Shown: positions 27,058 to 35,223, counted from the stretch's first letter. The stretch: 64,000 bases of DNA from Salmonirosea aquatica (GCF_009296315.1 NZ_WHLY01000002.1:6448966-6512965), one strand, 5' to 3'. The notes: generated by a model from the sequence alone, not told the origin. Made by a program: numbers and translations.

Positions 27058-27088
27058 CCTAAAAAGCCCCGGCCAGGGGCTTTTTAGG
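27058..27088. terminator. Intrinsic terminator, copy 1
   Basis: CTAAAAAGCCCC and GGGGCTTTTTAG pair around GGCCA, with A and T runs. Nearly the same hairpin recurs at 27417-27446, bracketing one small gene. Confidence 0.85.
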
Positions 27089-27123
27089 TTTGATTTCTAC
27101 TTTTATCATTTACCGCTATCATT

Positions 27124-27405
27124 ATGGATTATTCCAATTATACTACGGTAGAGGGGCGACTAGATCAAATGGTTAACCAAGTGGGGAAAATTGGCCTACA
27201 TGGTTTAGTATCATTGTTTCTTGAACAGTCCTTCATTATTGCCGAACACGTCGAAGGCTGGAATTTTACTGAGGTAGAAAAGGCAGCCACGCGGGAGCGG
27301 GCAGTAAGTACCCTTCTAGCGAAGTCCCTGGATTTGTGGAAAGTGGCCGATAGAATCGAACAGCTTGATTCTGCCGAATTGAAAAAACAAGCCCGGACAT
27401 TTTAG
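27124..27405 (+). CDS. Early small protein (93 aa) between twin terminators, copy 1
   Basis: MDYSNYTTVEGRLDQMVNQV; helical throughout (LVSLFLEQSFIIAEHVEGWN). Isolated as its own unit by near-identical terminators on both sides, suggesting independent expression. Function unknown. Confidence 0.55.
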   Translation: MDYSNYTTVEGRLDQMVNQVGKIGLHGLVSLFLEQSFIIAEHVEGWNFTEVEKAATRERAVSTLLAKSLDLWKVADRIEQLDSAELKKQARTF

Positions 27406-27416
27406 CCTTTTTACCA

Positions 27417-27446
27417 CCTAAAAAGCCCCCGCCAGGGCTTTTTAGG
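27417..27446. terminator. Intrinsic terminator, copy 1
   Basis: CCTAAAAAGCCCCC and GGGCTTTTTAGG pair. In copy 2 the right arm has one more G (GGGGC), giving a better stem, so copy 1 has probably lost a base here. Confidence 0.85.
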
Positions 27447-27504
27447 TTTGGTTTATCTACGTGTCGACTCTGCAACAGGTACCATAGCAACGCCCTATTT
27501 ACCA

Positions 27505-27530
27505 TGTCAGAACGTCCGCAAGCGCTGACA
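27505..27530. promoter_or_regulatory. Candidate replication-origin hairpin upstream of rep
   Basis: TGTCAG (27505-27510) and CTGACA (27525-27530) pair around AACGTCCGCAAGCG, about 75 bp upstream of the HUH initiator. Rolling-circle nick sites often sit in such hairpins next to or inside rep. This is inference from position and fold. Confidence 0.3.
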
Positions 27531-27604
27531 ATGTGGCATTTGTGCCGAAAGTTTGAAACGTTTTACGTACCATTGCATCCCCTACGCTTTTCCTGCCTGC
27601 ACCC

Positions 27605-28732
27605 ATGATTGAAAGTATAGCCCTGTTCAAGCCGCATTCCGTGGTAGTATACCAATCCTTTGAAGGCGGACGTACCCAGGAAAACGCCGCCAGCCTGGAA
27701 AATTTGGAAAAAGGCGCAAAAGGCGACTACAACGGCTATATGTCGCCCGCCACCCGCCGACAGGTTAAAAAGTACCTGGATAATTGGTTGTTGAGTATGA
27801 CCATCACCACCACCGGTAAAATAACCCGGAACAGCATTTACCCTACCTTCATCACCTTGACCCTACCCGCCGCCCAGGCGCACGACGACAACGACATAAA
27901 ACGGAATATGCTAGGGTACTTCATTACGCAGCTAAAACGCTACCACCACGTAAAAAACTACTTTTGGCGCGCCGAACCCCAACAGAATGATAACATTCAT
28001 TTTCATTTGGTCGTAGACGCCTACATACACCATGCCCAGGTAAAAAAAGCCTGGAATTCGATCTTAGACCAATACGGGTACCTTGAAACCTACCGGCAGA
28101 ATCTGCGCGAACACTACCGCGCCGGTTTCCAGATCAACGGCCAGGAAGCCAAACAATACATAAAACGCGAAGCCGAAAAACTCACCCGCGCCGGAAAGAA
28201 GCCGAACGAAAAAGTACTGTATTGGGCCAGCGTGACCCAGCAGCGCCAGCGCTACGAACGCGGCCAGCGCGACAATTTTAACACCACCCAGCCGAATAGC
28301 ACCGACATACACAAGTTGAAAAAATTGCGATCCATCACCGCTTATATTTCAAAGTACCTGACCAAAGCCAATGACGTAGATAGCCAGATGAAGGAGAAAG
28401 GCCGCGACTTTATGGATAGGAAAATTAACGGTAGAATTTGGGGCTGTTCCGATGATTTGAAAACACTTACCTACCACGCCGAAACCGTCGCCATCGAGGA
28501 TTTTGATATGAGTACGACCAACGACGAAGTAAAAAATTACCTGGATAAACTAGCCCAGGTACTAAAAGCCGAGGACGTCATAAAAGATGAAAATTTCACC
28601 GTGTACCGGCTCAATGTTGAGAATCGAAAGCTGATGCAAGAACACGCCCCCAGCCTACACCACCGCTACCAAACCCACTACAACAACACGTTCTTACAAT
28701 TATACGGAAGCCTACAAACGTCATTTACTTAA
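27605..28732 (+). CDS. HUH rolling-circle replication initiator, copy 1
   Basis: 375 residues. Motif I-like FITLTLPAA (about 82-90), the metal-binding HUH motif in NIHFHLVVDAY (His132 and His134), and a motif III YISKYLTK with two tyrosines four apart (about 247 and 251), followed by GRIWGCSDDL. This matches the replication-initiation family of small phages (microvirus, PM2/FLiP-like). It would nick one strand at the origin, stay joined through tyrosine and prime rolling-circle replication. No helicase domain. It is the only replication protein recognised in the element. Confidence 0.8.
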   Translation: MIESIALFKPHSVVVYQSFEGGRTQENAASLENLEKGAKGDYNGYMSPATRRQVKKYLDNWLLSMTITTTGKITRNSIYPTFITLTLPAAQAHDDNDIKRNMLGYFITQLKRYHHVKNYFWRAEPQQNDNIHFHLVVDAYIHHAQVKKAWNSILDQYGYLETYRQNLREHYRAGFQINGQEAKQYIKREAEKLTRAGKKPNEKVLYWASVTQQRQRYERGQRDNFNTTQPNSTDIHKLKKLRSITAYISKYLTKANDVDSQMKEKGRDFMDRKINGRIWGCSDDLKTLTYHAETVAIEDFDMSTTNDEVKNYLDKLAQVLKAEDVIKDENFTVYRLNVENRKLMQEHAPSLHHRYQTHYNNTFLQLYGSLQTSFT

Positions 28733-28751
28733 CTTCCAAATTCTTACTCCT

Positions 28752-28961
28752 ATGGCTATCAAAAATTTCAAATTCAAAGAAGGGAAAAAGGTACCCTTGC
28801 TTTACCTTGGAGAAATCAAACAAGCGTTGATTTTAGAAGTTGGTGAGCGAAAAACTAAGCTATTCTTTAACGGCTCTAACTTTTTGACAGAGTTTACAAA
28901 CAAGGAATTATTGAATAGATATTTAATGAAGGAGTCAAACTATTTTAAAGGCAAATTCTAA
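28752..28961 (+). CDS. Small paralogue A downstream of rep (69 aa), copy 1
   Basis: MAIKNFKFKEGKKVPLLYLG start, very like the start of the next gene (MAIKNLRFKKGAIIEIPLEG). Basic, strand-rich. The pair arose by tandem duplication. Function unknown; perhaps accessory to replication, from position only. Confidence 0.55.
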   Translation: MAIKNFKFKEGKKVPLLYLGEIKQALILEVGERKTKLFFNGSNFLTEFTNKELLNRYLMKESNYFKGKF

Positions 28962-28973
28962 ATCCTTACTCCA

Positions 28974-29339
28974 ATGGCTATCAAGAATTTAAGATTCAAA
29001 AAAGGGGCTATTATTGAAATTCCGTTAGAAGGCCATTTACACACGTGGCGGAAAGTCAAGGTGTTACTTTCCATGAAAGAAAAGTGCTTTGTAGAAACTC
29101 TATTCCCTCACGAAGGGTTTGAGCGTACTACTATGACCCATGATGAACTTTTTATCCTGTACCTGGAAGCATCAGGAGCAAAATTGAAAAGCGCCGCTAT
29201 TATGGGTATCGTAGCCAGCGGGTTTTGTTTATGTTCTTCCCGAAGGAGTTCTAAATTCTATGAAGAAGTAATGTATAAGTCACTGCAATACGTTGTCAGT
29301 AAAGCGCCTTTGAACGCAGGGAAATTAACACTATCATAA
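28974..29339 (+). CDS. Small paralogue B downstream of rep (121 aa), copy 1
   Basis: Shares the MAIKN(F/L) start and strand pattern with paralogue A, then extends through VETLFPHEGFERTTMTHDEL and a C-terminal part (AAIMGIVASGFCLCSSRRSS). The tail may be partly out-of-register sequence. Function unknown. Confidence 0.5.
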   Translation: MAIKNLRFKKGAIIEIPLEGHLHTWRKVKVLLSMKEKCFVETLFPHEGFERTTMTHDELFILYLEASGAKLKSAAIMGIVASGFCLCSSRRSSKFYEEVMYKSLQYVVSKAPLNAGKLTLS

Positions 29340-29537
29340 AAAATAAATAGACAAATCTTATTTATTGATTTGTTCAATAGTTGTAGTTTATTTATTTGTT
29401 TATGAAACTTGAATGCCTCTTTTAATAAAATATTTTTTATACCAATCCTTTAACAGAGTTTTAACCAATTCAAATTGTATATTTTTATTACAGGATAAAA
29501 TGTAGTTTTAGGAATCGTTCACATCATCCTACGCCCC
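29340..29537. other. Very AT-rich non-coding stretch
   Basis: About 200 bp dominated by TTATTTATT-type repeats (TAAATAGACAAATCTTATTTATTGA and similar pieces) after the rep block. Could contain a promoter for the next gene or a DNA-unwinding region. No ORF. Confidence 0.4.
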
Positions 29538-29765
29538 ATGCAAAACAGTACTGACACCGATTTACAAGCCATCCAGAACTTAGCCCGCGAAGCCGACACC
29601 ATAACCCATTTAGATGAACTGTTTTGCGGGTACCTGCTTTCCCCGGCTTGCGAAGATCACGAACCCAGCCAACGGGCCAACATTTTCGAAACCTACATTT
29701 CCCTACGGGATTTCCTTTCACGGCTCACGTCCACCAAGCACAAAGCAAAAGCCCCGGCCATCTGA
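29538..29765 (+). CDS. Small protein (75 aa), copy 1
   Basis: MQNSTDTDLQAIQNLAREAD, helical and acidic (THLDELFCGYLLSPACEDHE). The stop codon lies within the following terminator stem. Function unknown. Confidence 0.55.
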   Translation: MQNSTDTDLQAIQNLAREADTITHLDELFCGYLLSPACEDHEPSQRANIFETYISLRDFLSRLTSTKHKAKAPAI

Positions 29766-29778
29766 CCGGGGCTTTTTT
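29748..29778. terminator. Bidirectional terminator, copy 1
   Basis: AAAGCCCCGG and CCGGGGCTTT pair, flanked by A and T runs, between convergent genes (29538-29765 and 29777-30271). Confidence 0.85.
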
Positions 29779-30271
29779 ATTTGATCTCCGAAAATTGTAA
29801 AGCGTCCCATCGGGAAAGTACCCACTGTTCACCGTGTTTATTATAGCTTACCAGCATCCGGGCATAGAACCTTTCTCCGGTAGCCTGATCTTGTAGCGTC
29901 ATGGCCAAAGTCTTTTCCTGGTAATTATCCCGTACCTGTTCATTCTCCACTTCTACGCTTTTGTATTCCGCCAGGGAAGCAAATACCCATTGCTTTTTTA
30001 CTTTCGCCAATGCGCCCTGATGCCAATAGCTGACGGACTGATTCAGTAAATCTTGTTTGATCTGATCAACCGTAATTGATTTTTTCGCCGGTACCGGGGG
30101 TTTGGCTTTTGGCCGTTCAGCCGGTTCATTCTTTTTTGTTGCAAGCTGATTTTTCAATAACTCGTTTTGCTCTTTCAAAAGCCTAATCTGTTCGGCTTCT
30201 TCGGTTGATTTTTCAGTAGAGCAAGCGGCCAGCAGCAGGAACCCAAGTAATAGCGTAGCGTATTTTTTCAT
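29777..30271 (-). CDS. Prophage-encoded lipoprotein 1 (164 aa), copy 1
   Basis: MKKYATLLLGFLLLAAC carries a clear lipobox (LAAC). A coiled-coil stretch (QIRLLKEQNELLKNQLATKK) and a Pro-rich linker follow, then a globular domain with KKQWVFASLAEYKSVEVENE and EQWVLSRWDALQF. It is one of two genes on the minus strand within the element, with its own terminator, so likely expressed in the lysogen. Superinfection exclusion or surface conversion is possible (inference). Confidence 0.7.
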   Translation of the reverse strand: MKKYATLLLGFLLLAACSTEKSTEEAEQIRLLKEQNELLKNQLATKKNEPAERPKAKPPVPAKKSITVDQIKQDLLNQSVSYWHQGALAKVKKQWVFASLAEYKSVEVENEQVRDNYQEKTLAMTLQDQATGERFYARMLVSYNKHGEQWVLSRWDALQFSEIK

Positions 30272-30337
30272 AATGGTGTAAGCGATTGAGTGAAAGGAAA
30301 AACAAATAAAGTATTTTTCTTCAGTCAGCTACCCAAC

Positions 30338-30371
30338 AAAAAAGCCCTGACCATTTGGCCAGGGCTTTTTT
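30338..30371. terminator. Intrinsic terminator, copy 1
   Basis: AAAAAAGCCCTG and CAGGGCTTTTTT pair around ACCATTTGGC with A/T runs. It ends the leftward lipoprotein-2 gene. Confidence 0.85.
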
Positions 30372-30388
30372 ATGTGGGAGTAGGTACC

Positions 30389-30748
30389 CTACTTTTTGGC
30401 AATCACAGCCGTATACCCTACCCGTATATCCAACACGCCGCCGCCGATGATTGCGCTCAGTCCGTCCGTCCGTACCGTATTCCCGGTTTGATAGGTCGTA
30501 TAAACCCCGCTGACGTCCTGCCAGGGTGCAAGATTGATTTTTCCCTTTTGGGTTATCCGTATCTGATTGGTACCCGTACCCACCACTTCAAACGTCACCA
30601 TTCCAGCCGGAAGGCTTGAAACCTTATCGTTTACGGTCACGGTCTGCGCGGTGTAAATGCCATCCGGCACCACTGCCGAGGGTTTCGGATCGTTGCCCCC
30701 ACACCCAAGCGCCACCAGCGCCAGCACTCCAAAAAATAGCTTTTTCAT
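30389..30748 (-). CDS. Prophage-encoded lipoprotein 2 (119 aa), copy 1
   Basis: Start at 30748 (MKKLFFGVLALVALGCGGND), with lipobox ALGC; the longer reading from 30796 puts a polar leader before the signal and is rejected. The rest is beta-rich (GMVTFEVVGTGTNQIRITQK). Second leftward gene; see lipoprotein 1 for context. Confidence 0.7.
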   Translation of the reverse strand: MKKLFFGVLALVALGCGGNDPKPSAVVPDGIYTAQTVTVNDKVSSLPAGMVTFEVVGTGTNQIRITQKGKINLAPWQDVSGVYTTYQTGNTVRTDGLSAIIGGGVLDIRVGYTAVIAKK

Positions 30749-30942
30749 AATCTTGTCAGGTTTGTTTACTGCCAAATAGGAAAAAAAAACGGACAATCAA
30801 AAAATATTTTTTTGGGTGTAGCATCCCTGCAATATGGGTGCAAAAAGGTTCGTACAAGCTGTATTTAAGGGTGCGTTTTGTGGGGCTACACGCTATGAAC
30901 GCTTGACTAGTGGGGTGTTTTGATAATTTGTAATGCTAAACG

Positions 30943-30973
30943 TTGCACAATTGAAATAAACCGTATATACTTG
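30943..30973 (+). promoter_or_regulatory. Putative late promoter of Bacteroidota type
   Basis: GTTG (-33 box like TTTG) at 30942-30945 and TATACTTG (one mismatch to TAnnTTTG) at 30966-30973, 20 bases apart, about 30 bp upstream of the first late gene. The 250-bp region 30749-31004 has no other supported feature. Confidence 0.45.
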
Positions 30974-31004
30974 CATCTGCAATTATGGCAGTATAACGGT
31001 AAAT

Positions 31005-31760
31005 ATGGCAGACTACATAACAAATCGGCAAAACGGACAGGGAACGTACTACTACCCGGACGGATCGGCCGTACCTGTCAACATTTCATCAAAGCCGTTA
31101 GACTTGCCGGTATTCCTTACCCGCTCCTACGGGCCGCGCAACGCTGACGGAAGCGTCGATAATACCCTAAGCATTGCGTTCGATCAGATCAGAACGCTAG
31201 GGTACGCGCCGGTTTTGGGTACCCTGCCGAATGCCGCCCCGATCTTTAACCCCAATACCCAACAGTATGAACTGAGCCTAAATGTTACTTACCGTCCTGA
31301 GTACTTCGCTCAGGCTGCCAGCGCCTACCAGGGTACCACCTCCGAGGAACGGAAAGCTTTCCTAATCGATCAGCTTTCCAAATTGGTACAAAGCTGGAAT
31401 CAATACGCCGAGGAAATCGCATTTCTTCAAACCCAGGCCGCCCAGGCCAACGGAAACAGCAGCGTAGCCGCGTGGGCTGCCACCGTGGGCGGTGTGGCCA
31501 TTGCCACGGCCAACCCCTACGCCGTGGGAGCCGGGGCCGTGCTGACCGCCGCCAGCATCGTACTAGGATTCATTAAAAAGCGCCAGGACAGCCAGCAACT
31601 AAAAACGCTTCAACTGCGCGCCGAATACGTCGCCGCCGAAGCCGCTCAGATAGCCGCCTACCATGCGACCTACTCCAAAGAATTGAAAGGTTCACCCCTG
31701 GCCGCTCTGCTTATCGGGGGCGTCGGACTCTATGCCGCCTATCATTACGACCTACTCTAA
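31005..31760 (+). CDS. Late protein L1, putative virion membrane protein (251 aa), copy 1
   Basis: The first late gene. A strand-rich N-terminal half (QYELSLNVTYRPEYFAQAAS) is followed by a Gly/Ala-rich hydrophobic hairpin (AAWAATVGGVAIATANPYAV, GAGAVLTAASIVLGFIKK), a helical stretch, and a C-terminal hydrophobic segment (LAALLIGGVGLYAAYHYD). Probably membrane-inserted. It has no likeness to portal or capsid proteins that I can see. Confidence 0.6.
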   Translation: MADYITNRQNGQGTYYYPDGSAVPVNISSKPLDLPVFLTRSYGPRNADGSVDNTLSIAFDQIRTLGYAPVLGTLPNAAPIFNPNTQQYELSLNVTYRPEYFAQAASAYQGTTSEERKAFLIDQLSKLVQSWNQYAEEIAFLQTQAAQANGNSSVAAWAATVGGVAIATANPYAVGAGAVLTAASIVLGFIKKRQDSQQLKTLQLRAEYVAAEAAQIAAYHATYSKELKGSPLAALLIGGVGLYAAYHYDLL

Positions 31761-31762
31761 CT

Positions 31763-32467
31763 ATGCCCGAATTCTTTTTCATACGTCGTTCCAATCCCAC
31801 CACGCCGGTAATCGGTAGCAATCCTGTTATTAACGTCAATCCGACTATTGTTAGCAGCCCTACCCTGGTCATTAATCCCACGGTCAATAGTCCACTGTAC
31901 CCCAATCCCTACGCGCTGAATCCTGCCGTAATTGTTGACAGTGATCCGGGACTCACCAGCGACCCCGCGCCGATTGTCACCACCACGCCCACCGGCCAAA
32001 CCCTGACGCAAACCGAAACGGAACGCAACTCCAAAGTTTTCGCGTATAGTGGGCTTATCTCCTACGTTTCGGGCCGAAGTGGCCAGGATTGGGAAACCCT
32101 ACGCGCCATCCTGAGCCGGGAATATACCCGCCTGATTGATAGCCCTACGGTAAGCGTTGAGGACATAAATTATATAAAAGCCGTCACGCAAAATCTGGAT
32201 GCCTACGCCAAAGGGTACCCCCTGGCCTTGCTAGTCGGTGAGTTGGTTGACGCCCTCATACGCGGGTACGAGCCTACCCAGGCTTTACAATTCGCAAAAA
32301 ACGCCGTCGACGGAAACCAGTACATAACCACACCCGGCGACCCCGCGCCCATCCAGGGAACCGACGCCACGCCCACCGGCACCCCAAGCACCAAAGTAGA
32401 GTACGGCAAAATAGCCGCTACCGTGATCATAGGATTTTTATTCAAGCAAGCCGTCGAATCCTTATGA
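31763..32467 (+). CDS. Late protein L2 (234 aa), C-terminal membrane segment, copy 1
   Basis: Low-complexity start rich in Asn, Pro and Val (repeats of NPTV/NPVI type), a helical middle (DWETLRAILSREYTRLIDSP), then KIAATVIIGFLFKQAVESL as a probable C-terminal membrane helix. The stop overlaps the next start (ATGA). Family unknown. Confidence 0.6.
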   Translation: MPEFFFIRRSNPTTPVIGSNPVINVNPTIVSSPTLVINPTVNSPLYPNPYALNPAVIVDSDPGLTSDPAPIVTTTPTGQTLTQTETERNSKVFAYSGLISYVSGRSGQDWETLRAILSREYTRLIDSPTVSVEDINYIKAVTQNLDAYAKGYPLALLVGELVDALIRGYEPTQALQFAKNAVDGNQYITTPGDPAPIQGTDATPTGTPSTKVEYGKIAATVIIGFLFKQAVESL

Positions 32468-32949
32468 GCAAGAAACGTAAAGGCATAAGCAATCAAGATT
32501 TGATGATAGCCGGGGCCGTGGGAGCCGGGGCGTACGTCCTGAGCAAAGCCCGCGCCGCCAGTAACCTGGACGTTACGCCCGGACTACCCAAGCAACTACG
32601 GGTAAGTTTGGGCCAGGGCCAACTAACGTTTTTGTTGCCCCTCAATTTCTGGAACCGCACGGCGACGAATATTAATATTCAATCGCTCGACCTTACCGTA
32701 AGCATCAACACCGCCACCGTAGGCCGGGCGTATCGGTACGAAAAATTCAGGATCAACCCCAGCGGACAAACCCAGGCCGACGCTATTGTAAATATTCAGT
32801 TGCTCGACCTAATCAGCATCATTCCCGAAATCCGGGATTTAGTGCAGGGTAAAACGATACAATTCAACTTCAACGGATTTGTAAAAGCCGAGTTGCTAAA
32901 CTTCCCGGTTCAATTCTCCCAAAGTATCAAAATCCCTAGAATCATATAA
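32464..32949 (+). CDS. Late protein L3, LEA2/WHy-like domain with N-terminal membrane helix (161 aa), copy 1
   Basis: N-terminal helix LMIAGAVGAGAYVLSKA, then a single beta-sandwich resembling LEA-2/WHy domains: FWNRTATNINIQSLDLTVSI (compare N-P-N...I.SL.Y.V), FRINPSGQTQADAIVNIQLL and IQFNFNGFVKAELLNFPVQF. The resemblance is by pattern, not by search. In a virion this could be a membrane-held beta-sandwich coat or spike-base protein. Confidence 0.55.
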   Translation: MSKKRKGISNQDLMIAGAVGAGAYVLSKARAASNLDVTPGLPKQLRVSLGQGQLTFLLPLNFWNRTATNINIQSLDLTVSINTATVGRAYRYEKFRINPSGQTQADAIVNIQLLDLISIIPEIRDLVQGKTIQFNFNGFVKAELLNFPVQFSQSIKIPRII

Positions 32950-32951
32950 AT

Positions 32952-33284
32952 ATGCCGTATTCAGTCTATGGGGTTGACCCTATCCTAATCAGTCAGGCCG
33001 CGCAGCAAGCCCAGGCCGGCACCACTCCCAAAAGCGGGAACGTAATCACCACGATTAGCAGCGCTATAAGTGGCATTGCTGTACCCCTACTGACCGCCTT
33101 GTTTCCGGGCGGTATCAAAGGCAACGGCAGTATTACCCCTTCGTACGGTTCCGTTCCGTACGACCCTAACCAATACCGCAGCAACAGCAGCAGCGGCCTA
33201 CTGGATAATATACCGTTGTTGGCCCTGGCTGCCGTGGCTGCCTACTTCCTATTTTTTCGGAAGAAAAAACGAAAGCGTAACTAA
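32952..33284 (+). CDS. Late protein L4, small membrane protein with basic tail (110 aa), copy 1
   Basis: An Ala-rich start, a hydrophobic segment (ISGIAVPLLTALFPGG), a Ser/Asn linker, a C-terminal helix LLALAAVAAYFLFF and the tail RKKKRKRN. The basic tail would lie on the nucleic-acid side of a membrane. Confidence 0.6.
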   Translation: MPYSVYGVDPILISQAAQQAQAGTTPKSGNVITTISSAISGIAVPLLTALFPGGIKGNGSITPSYGSVPYDPNQYRSNSSSGLLDNIPLLALAAVAAYFLFFRKKKRKRN

Positions 33285-33345
33285 ATAATTTTCAAACCAA
33301 TAACCCCCAATTTTTCACTTTTCACTATTTCAAAATCTATTAGCT

Positions 33346-33954
33346 ATGGCCGAAATTAAAATTTTAACCAACGTCGGTACCATCACCGGAAACAACGGAG
33401 TAGGCAACGTCTACGCCGCCAGTGAAAGCACCGAAACCAGCAAGCCCAAAATTCTGCTTTTGCCTGAACTGGTAGGCAGTGATGTAAAGTACCGGTACCT
33501 AACGCGCGACGCCATGCGCAACTGGCTCAACAGCGGTAACGCTTCTATCTCAACGGATTTGAACCTGGAACTTTTCAGCAACAAAACCAACTGGGATTTT
33601 GTCGACGCTGACGGCTTCATCGTAGAGGATGCCATTGTAGACGAAACCGGAATCGAGCGCATTTTCAGCGGTCAAAACCTGTACTCGATCAAAGGAGTAG
33701 GAGCCACGAACGCCGAAATTGCCGCCATCCGGGTAAGCGTAAGCGGAGCATCCGAAACAGGCGGAAGCGCTACGACGACCACAACGACCGGCACCGGCAC
33801 CGCCGCCACCAAAGGCATTATGGACTACTTTAATGAGTTCATTTCCGACCCGTTCAGTTTCATTACCAATAACCCGCTGATTGCCGCCATGATTGGTTTG
33901 GGTGTTTGGTATTTCTTCTTCCGTAAGAAAACGAAGGCGCGCCGCCGCCGCTAG
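33346..33954 (+). CDS. Late protein L5, C-terminally anchored (202 aa), copy 1
   Basis: Globular first 150 residues (GSDVKYRYLTRDAMRNWLNS), a Gly/Thr-rich linker of T and G repeats, then a membrane helix LIAAMIGLGVWYFFF and the tail RKKTKARRRR. The layout matches L4. Family unknown. Confidence 0.6.
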   Translation: MAEIKILTNVGTITGNNGVGNVYAASESTETSKPKILLLPELVGSDVKYRYLTRDAMRNWLNSGNASISTDLNLELFSNKTNWDFVDADGFIVEDAIVDETGIERIFSGQNLYSIKGVGATNAEIAAIRVSVSGASETGGSATTTTTTGTGTAATKGIMDYFNEFISDPFSFITNNPLIAAMIGLGVWYFFFRKKTKARRRR

Positions 33955-34019
33955 GTAATAACCCCCGACGCCCGGAAGCGTAAGCGCCGCCCCTACTAGG
34001 CCAGTTTCCAACCGTGAAC

Positions 34020-34044
34020 GCCCTGGCTATTCCGTAGCCAGGGC
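34020..34044. terminator. Hairpin between late genes, copy 1
   Basis: GCCCTGGCTA and TAGCCAGGGC pair perfectly over 10 bp with a 5-base loop. No T-run follows, so it may be a weak terminator or an RNA processing/stability element. Confidence 0.55.
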
Positions 34045-34098
34045 AATCACACCAACCCCCAACGAATCACTTTTTTTTAACTCTTAAATTCCAAAATT

Positions 34099-34269
34099 AT
34101 GCGCAAGCCAAAAATGGGCAAATTGCCGAAAAAACCTAAGCTGACGGCCAGCCCCGAGCAAAAGAAAAAGTACCTCTCAAAGGTTGCGTCCATCAAAAAG
34201 GACTATAACAAGAAAATGAGCGAGTACAAAAAATCTATGGCCCTGAGTGCCAAGATTGCCAAAGTATAG
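34099..34269 (+). CDS. Small very basic protein (56 aa), copy 1
   Basis: MRKPKMGKLPKKPKLTASPE and then KKKYLSKVASIKKDYNKKMS, about one third lysine/arginine. It fits a DNA-condensing or packaged virion protein. In copy 2 one A is missing from an A-run and the end is shifted. Confidence 0.6.
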   Translation: MRKPKMGKLPKKPKLTASPEQKKKYLSKVASIKKDYNKKMSEYKKSMALSAKIAKV

Positions 34270-34291
34270 CCGCCCGCTACCATCCATCCAG

Positions 34292-34318
34292 AGCAAGCCC
34301 GCCAAACCGGGCTTGCTT
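34292..34318 (+). terminator. Intrinsic terminator, copy 1
   Basis: AGCAAGCCC and GGGCTTGCT pair over 9 bp around GCCAAACC and are followed by T4. Separates the basic-protein gene from the next late cluster. Confidence 0.75.
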
Positions 34319-34349
34319 TTCCTAAATCACTTTACCCCTACTACGCAAC

Positions 34350-34895
34350 ATGGATACGACACAGCAAGCAAGCGACTTTTTGAAACAGGAAAACATGGCT
34401 TTCTGGCAACTATGGAAAGGTACCAGTAAGGTAAGCGAGTGCGAAAAAGACAACAACCCCACCGCCGACCCAGCCACCGCCCAGGAGCATTTTAAAAACG
34501 TCCTGGAACTACTGCCGCCCAACAGCTACCGCCTATCGGTATACCGCAACGCCAGCGGCCAGCGGAGCGCCAACAACTTTGAATTTACCAAAGCCGGAGC
34601 CGCCGCCCAGCAAGCCGGGGGGCTTTCAAGTGTAAGCAGTTTGCGCGAACAAATGCGCGCCGAACTCATGCAAGAATTCCGTATGAAAGAAATGGAAGAT
34701 AAAATCAAAAAGCTGGAAGAAAATCAAAACAAGCTTTTTGAAATCCTGGAAGATTTGACGGACGGCGACGGCAACAATGATTTTGCCCAAAGTCTGATTA
34801 AGGAATTTGCATTGGGAGCCATCAAGAATAAAACCGCCGCGCCGGTTGTGATCAATCAGATTCCCCGCGCCAGTGGCGGATTTAACAACCTCTAA
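34350..34895 (+). CDS. Late protein with coiled coil (181 aa), copy 1
   Basis: MDTTQQASDFLKQENMAFWQ start; a coiled coil at about 105-150 (MKEMEDKIKKLEENQNKLFE), then an acidic stretch and a C-terminal end ASGGFNNL. Could be a scaffold or structural protein; not recognised. Confidence 0.6.
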   Translation: MDTTQQASDFLKQENMAFWQLWKGTSKVSECEKDNNPTADPATAQEHFKNVLELLPPNSYRLSVYRNASGQRSANNFEFTKAGAAAQQAGGLSSVSSLREQMRAELMQEFRMKEMEDKIKKLEENQNKLFEILEDLTDGDGNNDFAQSLIKEFALGAIKNKTAAPVVINQIPRASGGFNNL

Positions 34896-34935
34896 ACACC
34901 TACGTACTTTTTAAAACGCTTACACAACGGAACCA

Positions 34936-35223
34936 ATGGAAAAGGACTTACTACAACTTTTGAAAGATTTTGGCCGCGCCTACGATGAAGTACTAGGTAC
35001 CGAGGACACCATAAAACTAATTGAAGCCCTGACCGAATTTGTAACAAACAACCCGGATGCAGTGCTACAACTGCAAACCGAAATCCACGACAATAACGCA
35101 TTTTTTGCCCGCCTGTTGACCAGGGAAGGCGTTGACGAAGCCCGCGCCGCCATTGCCCTATTTTCCAAGTTTAACACGGTCAAAAACCCGATGCAGCTAT
35201 TCAAGCAAAAAGCCAGTCTATGA
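34936..35223 (+). CDS. Late small helical protein (95 aa), copy 1
   Basis: MEKDLLQLLKDFGRAYDEVL; helical and acidic, ends FKQKASL. The stop overlaps the next start (ATGA). No family recognised. Confidence 0.6.
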   Translation: MEKDLLQLLKDFGRAYDEVLGTEDTIKLIEALTEFVTNNPDAVLQLQTEIHDNNAFFARLLTREGVDEARAAIALFSKFNTVKNPMQLFKQKASL

